Below, in pieces: positions 47,729-56,899 of a stretch of DNA of 64,000 nucleotides. Numbering within the stretch: the first letter of the stretch is position 1; each line of letters begins with the position of its first letter. The position numbers and the translations under genes were made by a program. The notes under the pieces are model-generated. The model had not been told where the DNA came from. It did no database searches and saw nothing but the letters and a program-made list of their open reading frames with translations. Source of the stretch: Rhyzopertha dominica (Eukaryota > Arthropoda > Insecta > Coleoptera > Bostrichidae). The DNA lies in assembly GCA_025024175.1 (NCBI GenBank), contig QCXZ01000075.1, forward strand, positions 7,936,001 through 8,000,000, read 5' to 3'.

Positions 47729-48121
47729 ATTGCAATAATAGTTATTTATAGTATAAGTGAAGTCTCTGTGGCCATATTTGTCTAAAATCAATTTCTATAA
47801 TTTTGGTCCAGTAAAATGTAACATTTTAAATTCGTCGAAATACTTCCTGCCTCTAGGTTTCTCAAAACTTTGAGTCGTATGAATGTTAACATCAATAATA
47901 AAATCGTCAGGTCAGGTCAGGTCAGGTCAAAAAAAATAATTGCAATAATAGTTATTTATAGTANAAGTGAAGTCTCTNTGGCCATATTTGTCTAAAATCA
48001 ATTTCTATANTTTTGGTTCAGTAAAATGTAACATTTTTAAGTTCGTCGAANTACTTCNTGCGTCTAGGTTTCTCAAAACTTTGAGTCGTTTGAATGTTAA
48101 CATCAATAATAAAATCGTCAG
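47729..48121 (+). repeat. 180-bp direct duplication with TCAGG array at the junction
   Basis: The first copy is about 47729-47910 and the second about 47935-48121; they are nearly identical (AATTGCAATAATAGTTATTT to CATCAATAATAAAATCGTCA). Between them is TCAGG x4 plus TCA (47907-47929) and a short A run. Five ambiguous bases fall in the second copy. Confidence 0.85.
47907..47929 (+). repeat. Interstitial (TCAGG)4 telomere-type array
   Basis: Four and a half perfect units of TCAGG, the telomeric repeat known from Tribolium and many Coleoptera, at the junction of the 180-bp duplication. It starts exactly where the first copy ends in ...AAAATCGTCAG. Confidence 0.8.
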
Positions 48122-48164
48122 ATGGACAAAATTTGTGTTAGCTTTTTATAATCTTCCAAGGTAA

Positions 48165-48775
48165 TATTTTTCAGAAAACTGACTGGACTAGAGCATTCTT
48201 CCATTTTCTTCACCTTCTCTTTGAGCTTGTAACGTACATACATTCTCAAAACGTTTTACTTTCCTCTTTACCTTTATTTTTCTTGGAGTACTAGAACACA
48301 AAACTGCTCCGGTTCGAATTTTGTGAGGATATGCAGGCGTCGAAGATAATTCTTTAATTTTGCTAGAATGATAATCTTTCCTATCTAGTCTAACTCTACA
48401 TCTTGAGGCACTTCACATGATACATGTGTACCAGATGAATAACAGATGAAGAAGTGTTAACATACAGGCTTTTGTCTAAAACACATAAATTATGCAGTGT
48501 GTATGTTTAAGTGTGTACAATATGAAAGACCTTTGAGCAACTAACAACAAATTAAAAAAAAATTCATCAAATCACCTTGAGAAGCTTGATTTTCTATGTC
48601 TGAAGACATTTCTTCGAGGGTTGGAAATATCATTGGAATAGCATGTTTTTGCAAGCTGTTAAAAAGGTCATTAAAAAACATTTTGATTTCAAAATGCATT
48701 CCACCTGACTTATACGACAGATTGTGTAATCTTTCTTGTGCCAATAATCCTCCTCTTCTAGTAGCGATGGTTCTT
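48165..48775 (-). pseudogene. Possible THAP/P-element-like protein pieces
   Basis: Two minus-strand pieces. The first (about 48775-48582) follows TTTTCATTAAAG and reads RGGLLAQERLHNLSYKSGG, then MFFNDLFNSLQKHAIPMIFP, ending before a possible GTGATT donor. The second (about 48390-48185) reads KELSSTPAYPHKIRTGAVL, then CSSTPRKIKVKRKVKRFENV. STPRKxKxKRK strings are frequent just after the THAP zinc finger in THAP9/P-element-like proteins, but the finger itself is not seen. Very tentative. Confidence 0.25.
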
Positions 48776-48779
48776 TAAT

Positions 48780-50300
48780 GAAAATACGAAACTATAAATC
48801 AATCTTTTACAAAAAAACCTTTTTCAGTCTAAATAAATTATTTAAATATTGAAAAACTAACTGATTAAATACTACTAATAGCGTCAGAATGACAATAGTT
48901 TATTCCAAGGGTCCGACGATGAGGTTGCATTGCCTCGAAACCTCGAAACCGGTCACCATATTAAGAAAAAAGGAATTTTGAGAAAAAGGCGTTATTATAC
49001 TCAAATAATTAATATTTTATAGATATGCCGGGCAACATAAATAGACGTAGAATATTATTATTATACAGTGTCAATTTTCCTTTCTGGTTGCTTTGGAAAT
49101 ATGAAAAAGCTTGATTGTTTGTACAATATTTAGCTGCGCATCTACTATTTCCTCGGGATACGGACGTTTTGTCCCCACCCTTTCGCCCCTGAGTAAAATT
49201 TCTCACGTGTTTTTTTCTTCAAATTTCAATTTATTTAATTTCATTTTGAAAAATATTTCAACATTGCTCGTAATGTCAATCCTGCTGTTACAAGAAAACC
49301 TCGTGGTTTTTTGCCCACTTTTTGATAAGGTTTTGACATTTTTTAATCACATAAGAGAATAAATAATTTAAAAAAACTTTATATTAGTACCTAAAATCAA
49401 CCGGGCATATACTGACAAAAATTAACTGTAAAAGAATAATAATAAGCCGATGTTAGAAAATGAAATCATCGGAGAAAGATATGGTAGAATAGACATTATG
49501 GATTATTTGTTAGGTATTGCACATAATTTTGAATTTTAAATAAATATATTTTTAAAGGTTATCTAGATGTTTGTTTCACTTATGGTGGGCAAAACGGCGG
49601 TGGCGAACCGCGAATAAAATTCGTAATCCGGCACTGGAATAGCGTGATAAAATTTAGTAGGACCCAAAAAACTTGGTATAAATAAATTTCTGTTAGCAAA
49701 ACTATTCTTTCAAATGATCCATACTAAAGTCCTAAATATAAACAAACTAGCGGGCTTGTTTAGCTCCAGGTTCAAAACACAATTAATAGCCCCAAACACA
49801 CGTGTCTTTCAGGGCACCCATTACCGATTACCTAATAGCTAATTATAAAGCCGCGGATGTTCCTGTTACCGTTACGAATTATGGCTAACCAACGTAACTC
49901 TGCGGCTCCCGGCCCATTGAAACATGTCGCCCGGCGTAGTTTCAGGTCACTTGTAATTTGCAACTTGAACGTTATAAATTAGATCCGAAACTCGGGCGAG
50001 AGTTTGTTCATAGTGGCGGTTTCCGGCAACGTATATTAGCGCAATTGTCGCCTGCAGTGGATCTTGCTCGACAAAGTTCTGAATGCCGAGGCCGGGGGTT
50101 CAATGAAATGCAACAAATGGACAACTTTGGTTAGACTAATATTGTTGGCTTAGTTTCGTAATAAGTGTATAACAGAAGCTACACTATTTTTCAGTAACTT
50201 TTGAGTTATGGTCAGAAACAGTTTGGAAAATTCATACATACCACTGATGTATATGACTGTAACTTAAGAGAAACGCACGCAGATGCTGTAGATCTGCATT
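48780..50300. other. Intergenic; candidate non-coding island 49740-50100
   Basis: No gene. Positions 49740-50100 are GC-richer and repeat-free (for example TCTGCGGCTCCCGGCCCATT and AACTCGGGCGAGAGTTTG) and look like a conserved non-coding element by composition only. Confidence 0.4.
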
Positions 50301-50304
50301 GATC

Positions 50305-50900
50305 TGCAATCTTCAACTACTATCGCCGTGCATATTGTAGCTCCGCAGCAGTTACAAAAAAGCGGCACAAAGATTTGCGGTGGATACTGCCTAAACATTC
50401 TTGTCATCCGTACCGTATTTAGCTAAATCAAGAACTGCAAGGGCAGGATTTTGAAAAAAGACAAGAGTTTTGTCAATGGGCTCTGGACAAACTGATTGCA
50501 GATGAGCATTTTTTCCCAAAAGTGTTGTTTACCGACGAATCGATATTCCATCGCAATGTTTTGTTAATAGGCATAGTTTGCATTATTATAGCACAGAAAA
50601 TCCCCACATTTTTAGAGTAACTAGCCAGTACAAATGGTCCTTAAACGTCCGGGCGGGCATTGCGAGCATTCGTGTAAGAGGCCCATTCTTTTTTAATGAG
50701 CGCTTAACTGGTCAACCTTATTTAGACCTTTTAAGACAGCTTGACAACTAAATATGAATGACACTCTAGCTACGTTTAGATATATGTGACTACAGTATAA
50801 TTTGGCTTTAGCAAATCGTGTTAGGCAAGTAGTGGAGTTTTTAAATGAAAACTTGTGGGTACCATCGATTAGGGAACCGTTCCCAGTAGACTCTTGAAGC
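50305..50900 (+). pseudogene. mariner-like transposase relic with MITE-like 5' part
   Basis: Positions 50420-50560 read QELQGQDFEKRQEFCQWALD, then KLIADEHFFPKVLFTDESIF with the first catalytic Asp. In shifted frames, NPHIFRVTSQYKWSLNVRAG and GPFFFNERLTGQPYLDLLRQ follow (50600-50745), the usual mariner-superfamily order. The third acidic box is not seen. The 70 bp just before it (50309-50378: CGTGCATATTGTAGC, GCAGCAGTTACAAAAAAGCG) match the MITE at 33797-34075, suggesting a family link. Confidence 0.75.
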
Positions 50901-52160
50901 CAACAAGGAATTCCTCTGGCATTCTCTCAGTTCTCTCTCAATTCACGTGGATTTATAAATGACTTCTTTCTGACGTGAAAAAAACGTAACTCGTCTAGGC
51001 GTACTTGATAAAAGCGATTTTAATCAAAAAAATCATAAAAACGCAAATTGTTGGAAAACCGTTAGTAATAGACACGACGACACCTTATATCAAATTAAAG
51101 ATAATTTAAATTTGCATCAGAAGGTGTAAAAGAGTTGCATGTTGCATTTAAAAAAGTGAACTGATCGCAATTTGAAATATTTCACATGGCAACCCTTGTA
51201 CTAATTTCAATTTAAAAATAATAAACCTGCTTGAAGACGTAAATGATAGGCCATTTTCTTAACTTACGCGGCACGCAAACCACAGCTTCTAGGTGTCTCA
51301 TATAGGAAGATATTTAAAATGGCGGGGAGTGCTGCAAACGACGATTTTTTGCTTTAGTGCTTATTTTCTACAAAACTGTACATTTTAGGGAAATGGTATG
51401 TTATACAAAATGACTTTGGAATTCAACAAGGAATGCAAAAATGTAAAATATATGGGGTGTTCTATTTAAATAAGAAAGTTGGTATGCGTTTCCGGTCTAA
51501 CCGGAAGTAAACCGTTTCAAAGATATTTTTATAATATGTAGCCTATAAACGGGGATCACTTTTATATAAAAAAAATTTTCATATTTTCAATAGTTGTGAC
51601 AAGAAACTAAGCCGCCTTCGGCGGCACGTTTCTCGCATTCTCGCTATCGCGCGTCCCTTGGTCGATAGAAAGTCGGTTATCAGAAGTGGGATCGATCGAG
51701 GGATGAAAGGCCGGAGTCCGTGGTTCACGTGTTTTTCGAAGGTTTCGGGGTAACACCGCGTCGGCAAAACAGGTCTCTATATTACAACGTTGTGCAAATT
51801 CCTGCATTGTCGACTTGCGAGTTCCTGCATTACAGATTTTGAAAATTCCTGCATTACAGATTTTGAAAATTCCTGTATTACCTACCCATCGCAGATTCCT
51901 ACACTCCCGACATGTGTAGCATTCTATGTGAATTTGAGTTGTTTTTGTAGCGAAACATTCTCATTAGACCCTCGAAAGGGCCACCCTTGCATTCTTGCGC
52001 TCCAAATTCCATCCGAAAGCGTTTCAGTTGAAAAAAAAATTCGAGTGATCTGACGTTTAGCTGCCAGATACGTAAGGTATAATTTTTGTATGTGATTGTT
52101 CGCCAAAATCCGTCGTCATGGTGTCGCGAAAATACTCCCTTCAGTGTCAAAAGTGTCACG
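50901..52160. other. Upstream region of gene A, no gene; hairpin and 24-bp repeat
   Basis: No exon is supported in 50901-51600. From 51600 the sequence becomes GC-richer. A perfect hairpin GCCGCCTTCGGCGGC lies at 51611-51625. A 24-bp unit (TTCCTGCATTACAGATTTTG plus AAAA) is repeated about 3.5 times at 51798-51882. Near 52045 a block GATCTGACGTTTAGCTGCCA resembles 55429 (GATCTGACGTCTAGCTGTCA). The gene A promoter is presumably here. Confidence 0.5.
51798..51882. repeat. 24-bp tandem repeat, ~3.5 copies
   Basis: Unit with core TTCCTGCATTACAGATTTTG at 51822 and 51846, with partial units before and after. The period is 24 bp. Confidence 0.8.
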
Positions 52161-52640
52161 ATGAGCGGTGAAGAGGCAAGTCATTAGCGAAAAGCCCCTT
52201 CGTGCATATAATTAACGGTTTTTTTTTATTGCAGATAGTGAAAGAGACGTTGAGATACGTGAATGCCAACGGCATCTCCACTACCTGGCTTAGGTAAGAC
52301 GAACGCGTTTAGCCGTATGTTTATTTATAACAACAAAGTTGCAGGCACATGGTAAGAGACCTCAAGCTACAAAAAAGGAGGGTGAACAAAGTAAGTACTT
52401 CTTACCCGTCGTACCGGTAAACAGGTGTAATGCGTTTCTATTTTTTTAGAAATACACGGGGGCCGAGAGGCTGGTACGGGAGTATCGGCTGAACGTCGAG
52501 ACGATAAGGTACTTTTTAAATGTTGTCTGCCGTGTGGCGCCACAGTTTTTGTTATTTGCAGAGAGTACCAGCGCACCAGGGCCTCCCGGCCGGAGGTAGC
52601 CGTTTTCCGAAATATCAAAAAAATGGTAGTTTATAAATAA
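52161..52640 (+). CDS. Small gene A: 5-exon gene, 85-aa basic protein, unknown
   Basis: I do not recognise this protein. Exons 52161-52175, 52235-52293, 52345-52390, 52450-52508 and 52562-52640 join with exact frame keeping (phases 0, 2, 0, 2) into 85 aa: MSGEE, then IVKETLRYVNANGISTTWLR, HMVRDLKLQKRRVNK, KYTGAERLVREYRLNVETIR, and a tail ending KKMVVYK. Intron 1 would use a GC donor (GAG-gcaagt); the other introns are GT-AG, 51-59 nt. Exons 2 and 4 are both 59 nt with the same phases, perhaps an old exon duplication. AATAAA overlaps the stop codon. The product is charged, Arg/Lys-rich and lacks Cys, a signal peptide or membrane segments. A decayed copy is at 33487. Gene B starts 133 bp downstream. 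Confidence 0.6.
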
Positions 52641-52772
52641 AATTATTTAAAAAACAGTTTATTTTTTTTATCAATTGTGATTCGTGCACTTTGTTGCAAG
52701 AGACGGGTCGTCAATGGTTACAGTGCCGTGATACGCGACCGGTGTTTGTTTAATTGTTTACAGTGCCCAACG

Positions 52773-53102
52773 ATGGACAAAAAAGGTAAGTCACGTTTGT
52801 TGAATTAGGTAAATGCTTGAAGTAAAATTTGTCGAAAAATGCCGTTAGCGCCTTAGTAATTTGAATTTTCTCTTGTAGAAGAGAACGCAGCAACAATAGA
52901 AAAACCTGCGGAAGGCGAGAGCCGCCCCCAGGAGCCGGGGCCGGAGCCGCAGCAGCCGCCGGAAGGCCAGGAAGTGGCGAAGGCCGGCGGCTCAGGGACG
53001 CGGCGTGGGGGCCACCGGGGCGGCCGCCGAGGCCGGAGACGGGGGCATCACGTGGTTGTAAAGAAGTATTACTTTAGTAATATAAAGTTCGTGAAATTTT
53101 AA
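52773..53102 (+). CDS. Small gene B: 2-exon gene, 78-aa Arg/Gly-rich protein, unknown
   Basis: Not recognised. Exon 1 is 52773-52785 (MDKK plus one base) with a GTAAG donor; exon 2 is 52879-53102 after TTCTCTTGTAG. The joined 78-aa protein has three zones: an acidic Pro/Glu/Gln-rich N-terminal half (PQEPGPEPQQPPEGQE, about 26-41), an Arg/Gly cluster (RRGGHRGGRRGRRRG, about 46-60) and a hydrophobic-basic tail (VVVKKYYFSNIKFVKF). RGG-type clusters often bind RNA, so nucleic-acid binding is a guess. The exon is far richer in GC than its surroundings. Decayed homologues at 31251 and 34169 keep the Arg/Gly zone, and the latter keeps the YYxNIKFVK tail. Confidence 0.6.
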
Positions 53103-53307
53103 AATGTGTTTTTTATTATTGCAAACGTTGACGAAACAGGGTTTTACGAATAATATATGGCGTTACTACATCGATTGATGATTATGTTTAGGCGGAAATA
53201 ATACAAATTCAGTTTCAGTGGATTTATTAGAAAAAAAAGTAAGTACACAGATGGTTGTGATGTTGGAAAATTATTTCAAGTCACATAGCACATCGTAAAC
53301 TCAGCCA

Positions 53308-53576
53308 TCAAGTACAACTTCGTATACGTCGACATAATGAGCCCAGTGTTATTTTAGTCTTGAGTGAAATTAAAGGGTAAGTGGTGTAGCAGGTAGCCCA
53401 ACGTCTCGGCGTTCGTAAGCAAAACTGTACCCAAGTATTTCTGCAGCAGGGTGATCCGTAAACGTATGGTGGGTTGCGGTGGTCTTGGGGGCAACAACGT
53501 TCTACATAAGTAAATTATTAACATTGGAATTGTGGGTAGTCTGATTTGCTTTACCTATAGTGCGGAGTGCCATCAT
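53308..53576 (-). CDS. Small gene C: 2-exon gene, 71-aa Cys-rich protein, unknown
   Basis: Not recognised. Minus strand: exon 1 is 53576-53555 (MMALRTI plus one base, donor GTAAAG); the intron is 53 nt with acceptor TTATGTAG; exon 2 is 53501-53308. The joined 71 aa include RCCPQDHRNPPYVYGSPCCR, then NTWVQFCLRTPRRWATCY, LISLKTKI and a tail RRIRSCT. There are nine cysteines, with CC pairs at 10-11 and 26-27, and no clear signal peptide. AATAAA follows on the minus strand near 53226. The frame is supported by the homologue at 31880-32092, which keeps DHxN, CRNxWVQF, LRT and LISL/LLSL-TKI. It converges on gene B, with about 205 bp between stops. Confidence 0.5.
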
Positions 53577-53810
53577 AAACTGTGATGCAAGTTAATCCTG
53601 TTATCGTGGTGATACGAAATGGGAAGGTGAGTAGTAGGAGGAAAGGAAGTCCAAAGTCGATAGTTTCCATCGATTCTTCACATCGTACCACCAATGTCTT
53701 TCGGTGTTTTAAGGAAGGAGGGAGGGATCCGTGGATTCAAGGCAAAGGAAACATTCTGAAAAAAGAATTATACAATATTAGATAGAGATGGAGAGGTGAA
53801 CAACAAATTA
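53577..53810. other. Upstream of gene C, with a diverged repeat of its exon start
   Basis: On the minus strand near 53765 the sequence TTTTTTCAG then AATGTTTCCTTTGCCTTGAA resembles the start of the decayed C exon at 32092 (AACGTCTTTGCCTTGAGACC). It may be a relic of another C copy. No open gene. Confidence 0.35.
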
Positions 53811-53965
53811 AGAGAGAACGTGTCTTACTTTCGTGGAAAAAGCCTTATCAAGCGAAAAAAAAGTTAAAGATCGCGAACCCTTTATACCTATGCACTTTTC
53901 TCCGTTAATAGGGGTTTTGGGGGCCGGGAGCACTCGATCTGGCTTAGATAAGAATTATCGGAGCC
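53810..53965 (+). repeat. 155-bp dispersed repeat, copy 1 (partner 55553-55705)
   Basis: GAGAACGTGTCTTACTTTCG, then GCACTTTTCTC, GATCTGGCTTAG and GAATTATCGG appear in the same order and orientation at 55553-55705. Non-coding. Confidence 0.75.
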
Positions 53966-53971
53966 TCGGTG

Positions 53972-54250
53972 TACAGGAATATACTCGGGAGCTTCGCTCC
54001 CTCGTAGAAAGCTTGCCCTGGAAAGGGGGTGTCAGAGTTGGTGTTCAGGAATAGGCTCGGGAGCTTCGCTCCCTCGAAGAAAGCTTGCTCTGGAAGGGGG
54101 GTGTCAGGGTTGGTGTTCAGGAATGGACTCGGGAGCTTCGCTCCCTCGAAGAAAGCTTGCCCTGGAAGGGAAATGTCAGGTTGGTGTTCAGGGATATACT
54201 CGGGAGCTTCGCTCCCTCGTGGAAGGCTTGCCATGGAAGTGGAGAGCGGG
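53972..54250. repeat. 72-bp minisatellite, ~4 copies, with palindromic core
   Basis: The palindrome GGGAGCTTCGCTCCC recurs at 53987, 54059, 54131 and 54202, so the period is 72, 72 and 71 bp. Since 72 is 24 codons, the minus strand stays open for 109 codons (repeating EGAKLPSxFLNTN), which is a by-product of the period rather than evidence for a gene. Confidence 0.85.
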
Positions 54251-55552
54251 ACTGATGAAATGTGTCTACTCAATAATCGAAAAAAGAATTAAAATGTTGT
54301 TTTACTTCGTGCACATCTTTACTTGAATTGATCTTGCTCTCCTGTAAACTGCACACACCTTTTTTCGTCATTGTGCCAGTATATTATTTATTATAAACAT
54401 TCAATTTCATTAATCACAACCGCTCAGATTCCTTAAACACTTGAGCATATATTCGAAAAAAAAGTTAAAAATTCCCAGGTTTTTTTCACTGGCACATATT
54501 CATTTCGTGTTATTCAGCAGGGCTTTGGGCTTTGAATCCCTTCTTGTCCCAGTGTGACCTGTATTGCATATGCTTTCCGCATACCTCACTCTAGGGGCCT
54601 GATCCTTCATCACGCCACACCCCCACACACATTCATACACCGCGACGCTTCGATTCGCCCCGTATATACGCTACGCAACGCTCCGATTATATTAACGCTA
54701 CCTATGTTTCGTATCCTATGCGGGTCTGTTCCTGCGGGTACAATTTTGACATTCGTATATATGTTCAAATTTCACTTCCCGTAATCGGGAGAGCTGACAC
54801 TTTTCGATTTTAATTTTTTCGGAAATTAATGAGCAGAATTGAAAACCCATCTACAGATAGGTCGAACGTAATGAGAACTTTGCGTTTTAGTAAGCTTTTT
54901 TTGGAACGAACGCATAATTACAATAATAAAATTAAGAAAATTGCACTACTCCCGGTTGACAACTGTCGCTCGAATTTCAGGTATTCTAAAAACTCACCTG
55001 GTGAGGTCAGGATTCAAATTAAGGGAAAAAATACCTTACCTTTTGGGATATGGAACCGTGGTTCGAAAATATTTGTAAAAACCTTCATGAGCAATCGCCG
55101 TCCACCTGAAAATTTCACTTTTCTCACGCACTAAACCACAGAATGAAAAACCCCTATACAATTAGATAGCTTTATTCAAGAACAGTACGTTTCACAAAGG
55201 ATTTCTTACAAAAGAAGTGTATTTGTAGAGATCAAATTGGGAAAAGGTGCACGTTTCACAGCGACCGGTGACGTTCTCGGGGAATTCCACATATCTTCGA
55301 GTAAAAACTCTTCTCGAACGCTTCGAACCGACACACATCGACGAATGAAGGTCCCCTCTTGGATTTCCCAAGATCCCATCCAAAGACACTTTTTCACCTT
55401 CTTCTTAGCACGGCAAGTCGGGAGCGATCTGACGTCTAGCTGTCAGGTTATAACCAAATATAACCAAATACCTGCATTAAAAGAAATTTCATTCAAAACA
55501 CATCGTACACCGTGCAAACCGGTCACTATCGATCAGAGATGTTCAAATTTAG
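54251..55552. other. No supported gene
   Basis: Chance frames only. The GATCTGACGTCTAGCTGTCA block at 55429 recalls the upstream flank of gene A. Confidence 0.45.
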
Positions 55553-55705
55553 GGAGAACGTGTCTTACTTTCGCGGAAAAAGCTTAAATAAGCGAAAAAA
55601 AAAAGTGAAAAATCAGTAACCTTTACATGCACTTTTCTCGGCTAATACGGGTTTCGGACGGCCCCCGGCGCCCGATCTGGCTTAGTTATGAATTATCGGT
55701 GCCCC
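55553..55705 (+). repeat. 155-bp dispersed repeat, copy 2 (partner 53810-53965)
   Basis: Direct repeat of 53810-53965 with moderate divergence. A frame of about 108 codons begins at 55627 and runs on past it, but no domain is seen. Confidence 0.75.
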
Positions 55706-56290
55706 CAAGTACCACGGGGCCCCCAAAAAAACCCTCCTATAGAAAAATCACTTTTCCTACGGGACGGCAAAACGACTTGACAGTACTTACACATATTTCG
55801 TGTGAAAACTCTCCACAGACCCCTCCAACGGGTACCGATCGCAAGAGGAAGGCGAGAAAGGACACTGCCCACGCTCACATTCACAAGGAAAGGTCGCAGT
55901 TTAGCAAGACGGGCGAAATTAAATCTCCGACACGAACTGACGTTTGCCACTGACAAATTAATCTGACGTTTTCGATTCCTGCACGAGACAAACTAAAATC
56001 GCCCGTCTCCTTCTAACACACGCCGAATCCCCATCTTCTCTCGCTTTTCCTTCTGGGGACATAAGTCTCGACTCGATTCGGAAAAATCTATCTCTCTCGC
56101 ACCGAAACTCGCAAAAATTGGTACTCTTTAAACACTTTTCCCGGCCAAACTAACGCAAAAACCCCAACCAAAATACGCCTACGCAACAACTACAACCTTC
56201 TTCTCGCGATTTCGAAGAAATAGGTTCATTTGGCCCACCCTGTATAATGTCATCCTTATAAGTTGCAAATGTTTTAAAAACTTTAACTAT
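55706..56290. other. No supported gene; C-rich segment
   Basis: C-rich on the + strand, with a third TCTGACGTTTTCG block near 55961. No gene or element identified. Confidence 0.45.
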
Positions 56291-56327
56291 ACTGTCTCTA
56301 TGAAACAAATCCGAATTATTTTAACAA

Positions 56328-56567
56328 TCAGGATTTCGAATATCTATCCAACCAACCGAATTCTGGGAGACCGACATCCTTGTCATCGTATTTATCTGAC
56401 AATCTTTCCTGAACCACCCTCTTTAGAGTTTCATTGTCTTTCCTTGACTTGCATTCTACCAGAATACCACCATCCCCTGTCCGCCTCCACGGATTCTCCC
56501 CAAAATCTTGCGGTGTTCTGAAGGCCTCGCAATGCATGAGCTGCATCTTCGCCACATTTTGCTTCAA
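56328..56567 (-). pseudogene. Non-LTR retrotransposon gag-like (ORF1) fragment
   Basis: The minus strand reads RRTGDGGILVECKSRKDNET, then LKRVVQERLSDKYD. This resembles the GGVxVECxxxEDxxxLxxxL-KLxxxY block of ORF1 proteins in jockey/RTE-type elements. It is short and truncated, and lies downstream of the RT piece on the same strand, the reverse of the normal order, so the two are separate or rearranged fragments. Confidence 0.55.
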
Positions 56568-56639
56568 TGCGTTGTTACCGNCACCAAGTNTTAAAAGTTT
56601 TTAAACAGCTGTTAATTTCTAGTGGCAGAGACGCTTCAT

Positions 56640-56860
56640 CAGGAACTCTAACCAAAACCGAAATATTTATCATCGNCAAACAATGTTGTATTGCAGTTGA
56701 CTAAAACTTCAGGAACTTCATTGATATACAGAAGAAACGAAATAGGACCGAAAATTGATTCTTGAGGCACTCCTTTCTTAATTATTGCACAGTCTGAAGA
56801 TTTGAGCTCACCCGTATATTCATCTGTCTGCACCACACATTGTTTACAGTTGGACACAAG
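56640..56860 (-). pseudogene. Non-LTR reverse transcriptase fragment
   Basis: The minus strand reads KKGVPQESIFGPISFLLYIN, then EVPEVL and TLFxDD. This is the GVPQGSxLGPxLFxLYIND-(A)DD core of non-LTR retrotransposon RT, here with E for G in the PQG box and an ambiguous base at 56677 in the DD box. Only about 70 codons remain. Confidence 0.8.
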
Positions 56861-56899
56861 ACTTCAAAAGCTGCCATGCTACGCCCCTAATTTCAGATT

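Noticed and set aside
47907..47929. True telomere or subtelomere
   Set aside because: Only four and a half units, flanked on both sides by the same 180-bp sequence; interstitial.
53944..54273. 109-codon minus-strand frame with repeating 24-residue units
   Set aside because: Explained by a 72-bp minisatellite whose period is a multiple of three; no start context, splice partner or homologue.
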